DNA of 45,000 nucleotides, taken from the NCBI GenBank assembly GCA_016946835.1, contig JACVTC010000194.1:1-45000 (forward strand), read 5' to 3'. Positions 1-10,412 of this stretch are shown piece after piece. Each line of letters starts with the position of its first letter. Position 1 is the first letter of the stretch. The stretch is from Neocallimastix lanati (nom. inval.) (Eukaryota; Neocallimastigomycota; Neocallimastigomycetes; Neocallimastigales; Neocallimastigaceae). Both the position numbers and the translations under genes were made by a program. The notes below the pieces were generated by a model that worked only from the letters and a program-made list of their open reading frames with translations, searched no databases and was not told the DNA's origin.

Positions 1-1845
1 TACTACAAGAATCAATTAAAAGTTTTCCTAGTACTCCGTCAACACTTGCATCAACCATTGCTAAGTCTTCTTCGGCTACTTCATTACTTTTACTTATGTA
101 GCTATGGTCATAGTTATTTACTAATAAAGTTCGTGCTATTACATTGTCTACAGTTCCAATTATTTTAGACTTTTCTAACTTTAAACCTTGAGTTAATTGT
201 GAACGAATTTTAGGACATGCATTCAAGAGTTGACCTATCGTAATACTGGATTTAAGATTATTTAAATCATCCATAATATTGTAAGGTTCTTTATTATTCA
301 TCATTTTGATATTCCTTTTTACTAATTGAGTATTTCCATTATTAGTTTCCTTAGTTTTTTGTTGAAATTAATTTTTCCAAAGTATTAGTTTTATTTTGTT
401 GATTATCTTTATTCATTTCTAGATCTTCTATTTCATTATCGATTACAAGTATATCTTCAGATTCAACTTTTTCCTTTCCTTTTGATGAATAATTGTTGTT
501 TTCTTCTTTACTTTCTCTTACTCTTGTCATATTTCTTAATTCCTTTTCTTTTTGTTTTTCTTTGTTAATATTTGGTTGAGTTAAAATTGAAGGAAGTATT
601 TGATTTTTATAAACTTTATTTGGTTTATTATGCAGCTCATTTTCTTTCTTCTTTCTTAAAGCAGGAGTTGCAAAAGGACGTGGATTATCTTTTAAACTTT
701 TATGTACTTTCTTGGAATTATTTCCTTCTTTTTCGCTGTTATTATCATTCATTTTTCTTTTTACAGCATTTATAATGATATCATCCTCACTTTCAGTTGT
801 GTCACTAAAATCAGATTCTTCAGATTCTTCGTTAAAGGAATTATTATCAATTGGAGTATTCTTAGTAAAAGTATTATTTTGTAAATTATTTAATGAAGCT
901 ATTGTTTTGTCATTGGGAGTGCTTCTGCTCCCATTTAGAAGTTTAAAGACTTTTTGGAATATATTTCTTTTTTATTTTTTTCCATAATCTTATTTAATTG
1001 AGGGCAATAGTATGAGTAATGACCTTCTTCCTTACAGAAGAAGCAAGTTTTAACGGATAAATTTCTCATTTTCTGGGTTGATTCTTCTATAATATCTTGA
1101 GGTTTCGGTTTATTATTTGTTTGATTTGTTTGGAAAGTTTCGTTTCTTCTTTTAGGATAAAGTCTTGAAGTAGTACTGTTTTGATTATTTTGATTATGTT
1201 GGGAATTATTAACATTATAGGTATTAATATTATTGTTCCTTACAGAAAGTCTATCTACTTTCTCGGCAATTTGAAAGCTTTATCCATACTTATATCATCT
1301 TTAAGGGATAATTTCTTCCAGGCTTCATAATTATTTTGAATAGAATCAATATAATCTAGTACACCAATGCGCTTTCTTCTCTTTTTATCAAGTTTAGTGT
1401 ACAAAGTTCTATATCTTACATTAAAGTCTTTAATCTTTTCGTTTCTTTTAATTCGCATTGCACGAAGTTCTTTAAGAAGTAAATTTTGGTCTTCTTTAAT
1501 ACCGTAAAAATTTTCAAGACTTGAAATAATTTTTTCAAGGGAAGGAAATTTAATATCATCATCAACATTTTCTTCTTCATCATCATCTTCTTCTTCATCT
1601 GATGAATCATCACTTTCATCATCACTATCTTCTCCCAAATCTTCAATAACGCGTTGTACTTCACCAGAGCTGGTAAGTAAACAAGCATTAAATATTGTTT
1701 CTGGATCTGTAATACCTTGTATCTTGATCCAAAGTTTTAATTCAGTAGCCCAGGACTTAATATCTAAATTGTCCTTGCTAAGTTTCACAATATCTCTTAA
1801 TTCTTTTTTCAATTCTTTAAAGCTCAAAGTTGTTTCCTTGGACAT
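1..1845 (-). pseudogene. Broken Ty3/gypsy-type gag with start of protease (partial, runs off the left edge)
   Basis: The minus strand encodes a Gag-like protein starting at ATG 1845 (MSKETTLSF...), with an acidic Asp/Glu/Ser tract and a helical capsid-like region, down to a stop at 1255. The next frame continues sensibly and carries a CCHC zinc knuckle (C-X2-C-X4-H-X4-C, about 1003-1060). A third segment covers about 960-351 (low-complexity, polar) and a fourth 350-1, ending at the window edge in a retropepsin-like start, LLIDSCS, where a D-S/T-G motif is expected. Three frame breaks are needed: near 1272-1275 (one base apparently lost), near 957-966, and in the A/T run at 353-360 (one base apparently gained). 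These could be true lesions or homopolymer sequencing errors. The CCHC knuckle sets it apart from the intact element at 4091-11289, which has none. Gag packages element RNA; polymerase sequence would lie left of the window. Confidence 0.75.
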
Positions 1846-2020
1846 TTTGTTTAAATATTTCTTGTTGTATATTAATGAGGTGATTAAATAAGAATAAATT
1901 TGGAAATACAACTTTAAAAATATAATTTAATAGGTAATTTAATATCGAATCAATTTTTAAAACAATATATTTTAGTAACTTTTGAAAATAATAATTTTAT
2001 TTGCTTTCTTTAGTAGATAT

Positions 2021-2217
2021 AAGCTCGAAATCCTTATCGACAACTTAGTAGAAATTATAAAGCACGAGGTTCTTTTCGACTACTTTATTAAGAATAATTT
2101 TTAAGTTCGAAATCTTTATCGACAACTCAATAGAATAATTTTAAGTTCGAAATCTTTATCGACAACTCAATAGAATATTTTTCAAGCTCGAAACCTTTAT
2201 CGACCACTTGAATTTTG
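2021..2217. repeat. Five imperfect ~40-bp tandem units upstream of the broken gag
   Basis: Units begin near 2021, 2060, 2103, 2143 and 2184 (spacing 39-43 bp). The core reads AAGTTCGAAATC followed by TTTATCGACAACT, then an AT spacer. The units at 2103 and 2143 are nearly identical; the one at 2060 is the most diverged. TCGAAA and TATCGA form a small dyad in each unit. They lie about 180 bp upstream of the gag start on the minus strand, so they could be LTR or leader enhancer-type repeats. That role is inference. Confidence 0.75.
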
Positions 2218-2379
2218 TAATTTAGTATATTTGTAGTAATAAATTTAGAAGCAAAGTTTTATTTATTATTTTCACCTTTCAAAAATTTTTCTTTTTAAAC
2301 GATAAATATTGTATTGTTATAGCTAATAAAATTATTAATTAATTATAATTATTAAATACAAAAAAATAATCTTTATTGT

Positions 2380-3160
2380 CGTACAATCTGATAGTACACA
2401 CTGTCTGACGTGCAGCTTACCTAATGGTGTCATGCCACGCGTGTGCCACGATTACTATATTCAATATAAAATATAGCAGTTCAGAGCCTACTAGCCCAAT
2501 TACTATGTAGGATAAACTTAATCCGATAATCTATGTACGGAATAAAAAAAATTTTAAAAGTATTCAATAATATTTTTATTAACTAATAAAAATTAACTAA
2601 AAACACAATATTTTCAAGTAAATTAAGATTCTTTTACAGGAATTATTAAACAAATAAAGTATCAGTAATAAAAAAAAATAAAAAAAATTTAAATGGCGAA
2701 GTTAGCCAAAGTCTGATACTTTATATAATAAAGTGCCTTATAACTAGCACAAAGAAAAGTAAAAAAAAAATATATATAAAAAAAACAATCTTACGCCTTC
2801 GGTGACGTAAGCTCCTTATTCGCCAGTGCTTGGAAAGTACCCGCACCTTCGTGTGTTGAAACGTTGAAGGCTGAACTATTATTACCGGGTCGGTAACCAA
2901 ATACCTTCGTCTACTTTCCAATTAATCTCCAAATTAACTACTATTCAATAACCTACTATGAATAGAGTTAATTTGTTGCTATCTGAGAATACACTGTGTA
3001 TGAGCTCTATCCGCTCCTTGTTATAATTTTACAAAATTTGTTTTTTTTTTTTTTTGAATCTTAATTTTACTTATTTAAAAAAAATTTTTTTATATATATA
3101 TCAAACAAGCGCCATAGGTTAATCAAAGGATTAACGACTTACTTGTTTATCAATATAAAA
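2380..3160 (-). other. GC-richer non-coding block, probable leader of the left retroelement
   Basis: Two islands of more balanced composition (about 2380-2530 and 2800-3010) sit in very AT-rich DNA, with no convincing ORF (the short frame at 2721-2921 has no recognisable domain). On the minus strand 2804-2835 closely resembles plus-strand 5776-5808 in the leader of the intact element: GCGAATAAGGA and GTCACCGAAGGC are shared in order. This suggests 1846-3160 is the leader of the broken element, read leftwards. Its LTR boundaries could not be placed because only one end is in the window. Confidence 0.45.
3103..3148. other. Inverted repeat (two nested arms)
   Basis: AAACAAG (3103-3109) pairs with CTTGTTT (3142-3148), and inside it GTTAATC pairs with GATTAAC around an AAAG-type loop. 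It lies at the outer edge of the GC-richer block. Role unknown; it may be part of an LTR or leader RNA fold. Confidence 0.5.
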
Positions 3161-3557
3161 TAAAAAAAAATTAAAAAAAATCTATGTTATTTACTATTAT
3201 TTCTATTTAATTCCCCGATATCTCCACCATATAAATGTTAAGGTTTTAGAGAATTAAATAAAAATAAAGTAAGAAACACAAATTTTATTTTTTTATTTAT
3301 TATTTTTATTTATAAATTTATTTTATTTTATTTTATTTTATTTTATTTTATTTGATGATATTTAAAAATTAGTAGCAAAATTTACAACTATTTATACTTT
3401 TTTTTCAAGGCATAAAAGTTGTTCTTGCCACTAAATTACATTTTATTATTATTTTTCTTTTTATATATGAAACTATTAAATTTAAATTGATTTTTATAAT
3501 CAATTATATAAAATTTAATTATAACAATATAAATAAAATACATTTATAATATTAATA

Positions 3558-3603
<46 letters not shown>

Positions 3604-4085
3604 CTATCTAAAATATTACTAATAAGAATTTATTTAATTGGCTAAAATTTTTATTACAATCTGTTAAAATATTCAAATAAAAATAAAAATACTATTCTAA
3701 TATAAAGGTTTTTAATAAAATAAAATATTTTTCAATATAAAATAAAACATTTCGATATAAAATTTTATAATAAAAGTTAAAATATAATATATAAATTTTT
3801 AATTATCAATATATAAAAATATTATTAATACAAATTTTCATTATTAATATAAAAATAAAAAAATAAGATTTATTATTAATATTGTTAATATAAGTTTTAA
3901 ATATATAAAAATATTACTATTAATATAAGATTTAATATAAAAATTATAAAGTTTAATATAATTTTTGATCTAATTTTTAATCTTTGAATTTAAAAATTTA
4001 AAGTACAAAAATAATAATGTACACATAATGTATTAGAAATAAATCGTAGATTTAATTAAGAATGCATTATTTAGTACATTCTTAT
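3161..4085. other. AT-rich intergenic DNA
   Basis: No gene seen. It holds a (TTTTA)n tract near 3317-3352, a poly(T) run near 3561-3598 and otherwise A/T-rich low-complexity sequence up to the target site of the intact retrotransposon. Confidence 0.7.
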
Positions 4086-4090
4086 CAATT
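4086..4090. repeat. Target-site duplication CAATT, left copy
   Basis: The five bases just before the 5' LTR are CAATT, matching the five bases just after the 3' LTR (11290-11294). Five-bp duplications are usual for Ty3/gypsy integrases. Confidence 0.9.
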
Positions 4091-4967
4091 TGTAAGAATC
4101 TATAATTATTTGTTAGCAAATAATTATATTTTCTTAGTTAAGTTATTATAACTATAACTTTATTTAATTACATATAATATTTATTAAATTTATTTAATTT
4201 AATTTTAAATATTCATTAATTTAACAAAATTTATTTAATTAATTTTAAATAATATATTTACAATATGCTAAATTCTCTACTGTATTTAATGTATTTTGTA
4301 TTGTATTTTATTCTGTATTTTATAATGTATTCTGTATTTTATAATGTATTCTGTATTTTATTAACTATTTAATTTTATATTTTTAATATAAGGATAAATT
4401 ATATGATCGAAATATCTTTTATTATTTTATTCTTTTATTTTCGATCATTAGATTGGAAAATCGGTTAATTAAGATTTTTTCCAATTACTTTTTAGAAGTA
4501 ATCGGTTTTACTTAATTAATGCGATGATCGATATGGATAGAATATCGATCGAAAACTTATCTAGGTTTTTCTATCTAATCTTTTCCTAGATAAGAGATTT
4601 GTTAAGATTAGAAAACCCTTTCTTATTTAACCTTATTTTCATAAAAAAATATAAATAAGGCTCTTGAGTTCTCTTTGAGAAATCAAGAGTTATTATTATA
4701 AAAAACATAGTTATAATAGTAACATTTTTATATTTTTAACTTTAATAAATTAATAAAAATATCTTATTCAAAAACATATTTTTAAGATCAATTTATACAA
4801 ACAATTCTTCTCTTACATTTTGTGTTATTATTATAATTAATTTTATAATAAACTCTACATTAAAGGTAAAAAAATTTATTTTATTTTATTTTCTCAACTT
4901 AATGAATTAGTCGTTAAGTTGTAGTTAATAATTCTATTTTGAGTTAGTTCTTAATAGAATTATTACA
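4091..4967 (+). repeat. 5' LTR (877 bp)
   Basis: Direct copy of 10413-11289, offset 6322 bp throughout. It begins TG and ends CA. It contains a TATA-like box at 4650-4657, a strong dyad at 4661-4689 and the 12-nt stretch at 4685-4696 that is complementary to the first bases after the LTR. Taking 4685 as the RNA start gives U3 of about 594 nt and R-U5 of about 283 nt; that split is inference. Confidence 0.95.
4650..4696 (+). promoter_or_regulatory. Predicted LTR core promoter and RNA start
   Basis: TATAAATA at 4650-4657 is followed 28-35 nt later by AAGAGTTATTAT (4685-4696), normal TATA-to-start spacing. Between them is a hairpin: CTCTTGA (4661-4667) pairs with TCAAGAG (4683-4689), enclosing TTCTC-TTT-GAGAA. 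The 12-mer is the exact reverse complement of the bases right after the LTR (4968-4979), which independently marks it as the likely 5' end of the transcript. Confidence 0.6.
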
Positions 4968-4979
4968 ATAATAACTCTT
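4968..4979 (+). other. Probable self-primer binding site
   Basis: The first 12 nt after the 5' LTR, ATAATAACTCTT, are exactly complementary to 4685-4696 in the LTR. No TGG-type tRNA primer site follows the LTR. In Tf1 of fission yeast the first 11 nt of the mRNA fold back on the site next to the LTR to prime reverse transcription; the same arrangement is seen here. Confidence 0.65.
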
Positions 4980-5114
4980 CTTAGATTAGCTTAGGGTTAG
5001 ATAAAATGTGAAAAATTTTTAGAATAGTGTAACATTGAAAATTTTATTAGTGAATTAGTCTATTGAAATTATATATATTAGAATACAATAATAATATATA
5101 GCTAGAGTGGCACG

Positions 5115-5171
<57 letters not shown>

Positions 5172-5501
5172 TTTTATTAGCAATTTTGATTGAAAAAAAA
5201 AAAAAAAAAAATTTTTTTTTTATTAGCAATTTTGATTGAAAAAAAAAAAAAATTATATTAAAAAAAAAAAAAATTTATATTAAAAAAAAAAAAAAAAAAA
5301 TTTTTTTTAATAGTTAATAATAGAATAATAAATTAATATTATAGAATAGTTTTAGATTATAATAATTTAATTAAAATAATTTTAGAATAAATATAATAAT
5401 ATATAATAGATTAGAATTATTTTAATAATTTAGAATTAATAGTATAGAATAATAAATAATTTTAGATAATATAATTAAGAATAGAAAGAATAATTTAAAA
5501 T

Positions 5502-5541
<40 letters not shown>

Positions 5542-6355
5542 ATAATAATAATAAATAAATAAAGAAATAAATAAAAACATTAAAAAATAAATTAAAAATA
5601 ACAAACTGAGAAGGTAATAATACCTTCATATATAGAGTTAGCCATCTAATTGGGGATGGTGAGTACATTTTTAGGTAGTAATAAAGGAAAGGTCTCCTTT
5701 TCCTATACCGTAGCGGTTTGTACTGTACGGAAATGCAGTATTTCACGTGAAAGTATAGGTTATCCGAATGTAGCTCTAGCGAATAAGGAACTCTTGGTCA
5801 CCGAAGGCCTCGAGGTTCTTCAATATTATGTATTGAAGTAAAATTATATAGTTTTAATTTTAATAATGGGTTTTAACAGTTTGTTTATCCCAAACAAAAT
5901 TGGTTATAGCAGTTATGTTTTTTTATGCTTGATTATATAAAACTGCTATGGAAAACATAAAATATTTTTTTATGTTTTAATGGATCACTTTTGCCGGTTT
6001 TTGAATGTTGTAAGGCATAAGAAAGTGATATTGAATTTTAATTAAAATAATACTAAATATTGTATTTATGCAGAAGTTTATAATAAAGGATAAGTTTATA
6101 ATAATATTTTGTTAATCATTTTAATTTAATTTCCAAGTACGTAGTTGACCGTTACTGGTAGGCTGTAACATTAGACCTACACCTCAGCCCTTTGGTTGAT
6201 AAACCAAATGACGGTAACACGGGAAGGAAGAAATTAAAGTGTATTCTATAAAATATTTATTAATCAAAATCCTTATTATAATTCTTAATTTTGTGTAATA
6301 AAAATGTCCATTTTGTTAACTCTATCCTATTTTTATCTATACTAAAGGCATAAAA
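4980..6355 (+). other. Long retrotransposon leader with homopolymers and structured islands
   Basis: This 1.4-kb untranslated stretch lies between the primer site and the Gag start. It has very long A runs (about 5116-5167 and shorter ones to about 5300, then 5505-5539), a GC-richer island at 5600-5830 and another at 6137-6227 that includes the hairpin TTTGGTTGATAAACCAAA. A 61-codon frame from ATG 5656 to 5841 has no recognisable domain. Several ATGs precede the Gag start, so scanning ribosomes would meet upstream ORFs. The islands may be packaging or translation signals; that is inference. Confidence 0.6.
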
Positions 6356-9300
6356 ATGGATTTCAATAGTAATAAACAAGCAATTTCCTCAAGTGAAGTT
6401 AATAATTCCTATCTCCATGATGAAAATGCATCCAAACTTATTACTGCAATTGCTGACTTCATTCCTGCTTTCTTTTCTCCTAATGGTGTCCTCCAAAAGG
6501 AAAATGAAAGCAATAAACTAAATATATTAGAAATTTTAATTCAAAGTGAAGATTTCTTTAAGGAGCATCCAAATTCTTTTCAAAAGGATGAACTAAAAAG
6601 TTCTTTTGTTATTAATAAACTTACTGGTACCGCCAGAAAATGGGGTCTTTCTCTTTTAACTGATGGTACTCTAAAGAACCTTGAATTTAGTAAGTTTAAG
6701 AAGCTCTTACTGGATAACTTTGATATTGGGAATGAAAGGAAGCAAAAATATGTCATCATGGAAAAGTTGTGGAAATTGAAACAACTTCAATTAGGAAATG
6801 TTGCTGAATATACTATTGAATTTCGGAGATTGGCTGGACGTTTAGGATGGCCCGACGAAGTTTTAATCGATATAATCGGTAAGGGTCTACTTGACAAAGT
6901 CCGCGAAGAGTTTGATAAACTCGAAAAGCCATCTACTCTTTTTGAAGCTACCAACATTATTATTGGAATTGATAAGAAGTGTTTTTTGGAAAGTCGTCTA
7001 CGCCACAATCAAAAAAATAAATTTAATGGAAAAATGTCGTTTCATAGGAAGAGAAACGATTTATTAAAATCAGAAAAGAATTCTAAACATTCTCATTTCA
7101 GAAAAAATAAGTCAAAAAACGACATACTTTCAGCAAATTACACCCCGAATATTAAAACAACAATCACAACTACCTTCTACCTTGATATTAATGGAAGAAA
7201 TATTAAGGCAAATCTATTAATTGATTCGGGTTCTGCCAGAAGTTTTATTTGTAAAAACTTCGCAAATTCTAATAAATTACCTGTGTTAGGACTCAATTCC
7301 CAAATCAACATCCAACTTCCTAATGGGAAAAGTATGAATATCAGGCAAACTACTAAGCCCCTTAAATTAAAATTTATGGATCATAAGGAAACTTTTGAAT
7401 TCTGCATTGCTAATCTATCTCTTCAGGGCATTAATGGTATTCTTGGAAGGGATTGGTTATCCGTTCACAATCCTTTCATCGATTATAAAAATAATAGAAT
7501 CTACTTCCTTGGTAGATACTGTGGCTCACATTGCCCATCCTCCAAAAGTAATAAGTTTTTTTATCAAAATAAAAATATTACTGCTTCAATGTTGGAAAAT
7601 TCAGAAGAAGATTCAGTATTACCAAATTCGGCTTTTGATACAGATATCTCAGATTCTGATTTATGTGCCGCAATGATTGATTCAGAAGAAGTAAACACTG
7701 ACGTTCAGGGAAAAGAAGAGATTATTAATAAATACTATTCGGATCTTAAAATAGTATTTGAAAAGAAACAAGCTGAGAACTTACCACCCCATCGTGACTA
7801 TGATATTGCTATTGAGCTTATTCCTGGTGGACAACTTTATTTTGGTCCAATATACTCTCTTACTGTACAAGAACTGAAAGCTTTAAAGGATTATATTAAG
7901 GAAAACTTAAAAAAGAAATTCATTAGGAAGTCAAAATCACCAGCAGGTGCTCCTATATTATTTGTAATGAAACGCGATGGTACCCTTAGACTCTGTGTAG
8001 ATTATCGCCGATTAAATGCTATCACAATCCGTAATAGCTACCCAATTCCAAGAATAAATGACTTGATTGAATCCTTTCAAGGAGCTAAGATATTTACTCG
8101 TCTTGACCTTAGATCCGCTTATAACCTAATCAGAGTTAAAGAAGGTCACGAATATCTTACTGCTTTTAGAACCCCTTTAGGACATTTCGAATATCTCGTT
8201 ATGCCTTTTGGACTTCGAAATGCTCCCTCGGTTTTTCAACGTTTTGTACAAGATATCTTCAGTGATATCATTGGTTCTTTCGTGCAAGTCTATCTGGACG
8301 ACATCATTATTTACTCTAACAACGAAGAAGAACATATTAAACATGTTAGGATCGTTCTTCAACTTCTCATCAACAATGGATTATATGCTAAATTAGAGAA
8401 ATGTGACTTCCATGTTACTAAAACCACTTTCTTAGGCTTCACTGTTTCTGTAGATGGTCTCACTATGGATAAGGATAAGGTAAAATCTGTTCTGAATTGG
8501 CCTATTCCGAAGAATCAAAAGGAATTACAAAGTTTTCTAGGCTTATGTAATTTCTATAGAAAGTTTATCAATAATTTTGCCAAAAATATGGAACCTCTTC
8601 GTCGACTTTTAAGGAAATATACTACATTTAATTGGGATGAATCAGCAAATGAAGCTTTTAATAAATTGAAAGAATCTTTTAAAGCTGATGAAGTGCTCAT
8701 TTTTCATAATCCAGAGAAAGAATTCATCGTTGAAACAGATGCTAGCGACTTTGCTGTCGGATGCATACTTTCTCAGGTTAGTGACACTGATAACTTATTG
8801 CATCCCGTAGCCTTCCATTCTAGATCCCTCAATAAAGCAGAAGTCAATTATACTATATATGATAAAGAACTTCTTGCTATAATTACTGCGTTTGAAACTT
8901 GGAGGCATCATTTAGAAGGCGCAAAATTTCCTGTTCAAGTAATAACAGACCACAAGAACTTATTGTATTTTAAGAAACCCCAACATTTAAATCAAAGACA
9001 AATTCGTTGGAGTCTCTTTTTATCAAAGTTTGACTATAGGATTGCATTCAGATCAGGCGTTAAAAGTGGCAAACCAGATGCTCTTTCAAGACGCCCAGAT
9101 TTTAAATCTGACTCTTCATCTGAATCACAACCTGTAATTAACAATAATGCTTTCTGTTGTGCTATAAATGACAATATTAGTAGTCTTATTGAAGCACAGA
9201 AAGCTGATAATTATTGTAAAAATATCCTCTTAAAAATAAGGGATAAGTCAAACAACATCAAAAGTTCTTTATTTTCCTTCGTCGATGGCGTACTCCACTT

Positions 9301-10399
9301 TCAAAAGCGTATTATTATCCCTTCCAGTCTCAGGGCTAGACTTTTAAAGTCTTTCCATGATGCACCCACTAGTGGCCATCAGGGGGTAGATAGGACCTTT
9401 GAAAAACTCAGAAGGAACTACTGGTGGCCTAATATGAAAAAAGATATTTCAAATTATGTGGCTTCTTGTGATGTTTGTTGTAGAAATAAAATCCGTCGTC
9501 ATAAACCTTATGGTAAACTAATACCACTTCCTACTCCTACAAAACCCTGGGAAGTTATTGGCGTCGATTTTATTGTTTCATTGCCTTCTTCACAAGATTG
9601 CACTTGTATCATGGTTGTTTCTGATCATTTAACCAAAATGATTCATTTAGTACCCTGCTCCGATGTTCCCTCTGCCGACTTAACTGCTAAGCTCTTACTT
9701 TTCCAAGTCTTTAAGTATCATGGTTTTCCTAAAGTGATTGTGTCTGATCATGGTTCCCAATTCTCTTCTCAATTTTGGACTTCGTTGTGCGATGCTATTC
9801 GTGCTAAACCAAGACTTGCTACTGCTCACCACCAACAATCAAATGGTCAGGTTGAACGGGCTAATGCTGTAATAGAACAATATCTTCGCTGCTATTGTTC
9901 TTCTGCTCAAAACGAATGGTGTTTCTACCTCCCTTTATGTGAAATGTCCTACAACAACTCCATTCACAAATCAATAGCTCAAACTCCTTTTCATGCTAAC
10001 TATGGATTTGACCCAAATTGTGTTATTGATTCACCACCGATTCTGCTAAAAGATAGTGCTTCTGTTCTTACTAGGGATTGGTCTTCACATTTCAATGCCC
10101 TTCGTCAACATCTAGTTAAAGCCAAAGAAGATTTTAAGAAATATGCTGACAATAAAAAATCTGTAGGACCTGACTTTAAGGTAAATGATTTGGTTATGCT
10201 TAGAAGATACTACTTTACGAATGAACCCTCTAGAAAATTATCCACTCAATATCTTGGACCTTTTAAAATCATCGAGAAAAGGGAAAGAATGAATTACCGT
10301 TTGGAACTTCCAGAGAACTTACATCTCCATCCGGTATTTCATATCTCACAATTGGAACCATATACTAAAAGAAATGAAGACTTAATGGAAACATCATAA
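6356..10399 (+). CDS. Gag-Pol polyprotein of Ty3/gypsy retrotransposon
   Basis: One uninterrupted frame of 1347 residues. Residues about 1-250 are a retrotransposon Gag (capsid-like region with KLWKLKQLQLGNVAEYT) and a basic tail that lacks any CCHC knuckle. Retropepsin follows with LLIDSGS (catalytic Asp about 290) and GILGRDW. Reverse transcriptase has LRLCVDYRRLN, FTRLDLRSAYN and YLDDIIIY (Asp648 and Asp649). RNase H has TDASDFAVG (Asp about 795) and TDHKNL. Integrase has an HHCC finger (HDAPTSGH ... CDVCC) and catalytic Asp1071, Asp1131 and Glu1167, a DD35E spacing. The end is a GPF module (YLGPFKIIEKRE ... HPVFHISQLEPY) with no chromodomain. The stop lies 13 nt before the 3' LTR. ATG 6356 is chosen because it opens the Gag-like sequence. 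All catalytic residues are present, so the product could be functional. Confidence 0.96.
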   Translation: MDFNSNKQAISSSEVNNSYLHDENASKLITAIADFIPAFFSPNGVLQKENESNKLNILEILIQSEDFFKEHPNSFQKDELKSSFVINKLTGTARKWGLSLLTDGTLKNLEFSKFKKLLLDNFDIGNERKQKYVIMEKLWKLKQLQLGNVAEYTIEFRRLAGRLGWPDEVLIDIIGKGLLDKVREEFDKLEKPSTLFEATNIIIGIDKKCFLESRLRHNQKNKFNGKMSFHRKRNDLLKSEKNSKHSHFRKNKSKNDILSANYTPNIKTTITTTFYLDINGRNIKANLLIDSGSARSFICKNFANSNKLPVLGLNSQINIQLPNGKSMNIRQTTKPLKLKFMDHKETFEFCIANLSLQGINGILGRDWLSVHNPFIDYKNNRIYFLGRYCGSHCPSSKSNKFFYQNKNITASMLENSEEDSVLPNSAFDTDISDSDLCAAMIDSEEVNTDVQGKEEIINKYYSDLKIVFEKKQAENLPPHRDYDIAIELIPGGQLYFGPIYSLTVQELKALKDYIKENLKKKFIRKSKSPAGAPILFVMKRDGTLRLCVDYRRLNAITIRNSYPIPRINDLIESFQGAKIFTRLDLRSAYNLIRVKEGHEYLTAFRTPLGHFEYLVMPFGLRNAPSVFQRFVQDIFSDIIGSFVQVYLDDIIIYSNNEEEHIKHVRIVLQLLINNGLYAKLEKCDFHVTKTTFLGFTVSVDGLTMDKDKVKSVLNWPIPKNQKELQSFLGLCNFYRKFINNFAKNMEPLRRLLRKYTTFNWDESANEAFNKLKESFKADEVLIFHNPEKEFIVETDASDFAVGCILSQVSDTDNLLHPVAFHSRSLNKAEVNYTIYDKELLAIITAFETWRHHLEGAKFPVQVITDHKNLLYFKKPQHLNQRQIRWSLFLSKFDYRIAFRSGVKSGKPDALSRRPDFKSDSSSESQPVINNNAFCCAINDNISSLIEAQKADNYCKNILLKIRDKSNNIKSSLFSFVDGVLHFQKRIIIPSSLRARLLKSFHDAPTSGHQGVDRTFEKLRRNYWWPNMKKDISNYVASCDVCCRNKIRRHKPYGKLIPLPTPTKPWEVIGVDFIVSLPSSQDCTCIMVVSDHLTKMIHLVPCSDVPSADLTAKLLLFQVFKYHGFPKVIVSDHGSQFSSQFWTSLCDAIRAKPRLATAHHQQSNGQVERANAVIEQYLRCYCSSAQNEWCFYLPLCEMSYNNSIHKSIAQTPFHANYGFDPNCVIDSPPILLKDSASVLTRDWSSHFNALRQHLVKAKEDFKKYADNKKSVGPDFKVNDLVMLRRYYFTNEPSRKLSTQYLGPFKIIEKRERMNYRLELPENLHLHPVFHISQLEPYTKRNEDLMETS

Positions 10400-10412
10400 T
10401 TAAACAGAGCAA

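Noticed and set aside
1255-1275. Programmed ribosomal frameshift in the left gag
   Set aside because: The shift falls inside Gag before its zinc knuckle, no slippery heptamer or stimulating fold is evident, and two further shifts are needed; lesions or read errors explain it better.
2721-2921. A 66-codon minus-strand gene
   Set aside because: The second half is low complexity and it overlaps the leader-like motif; no family resemblance.
5656-5841. A 61-codon gene in the retrotransposon leader
   Set aside because: No domain, no start context, and the same stretch resembles a non-coding segment in the other element; treated as leader RNA.
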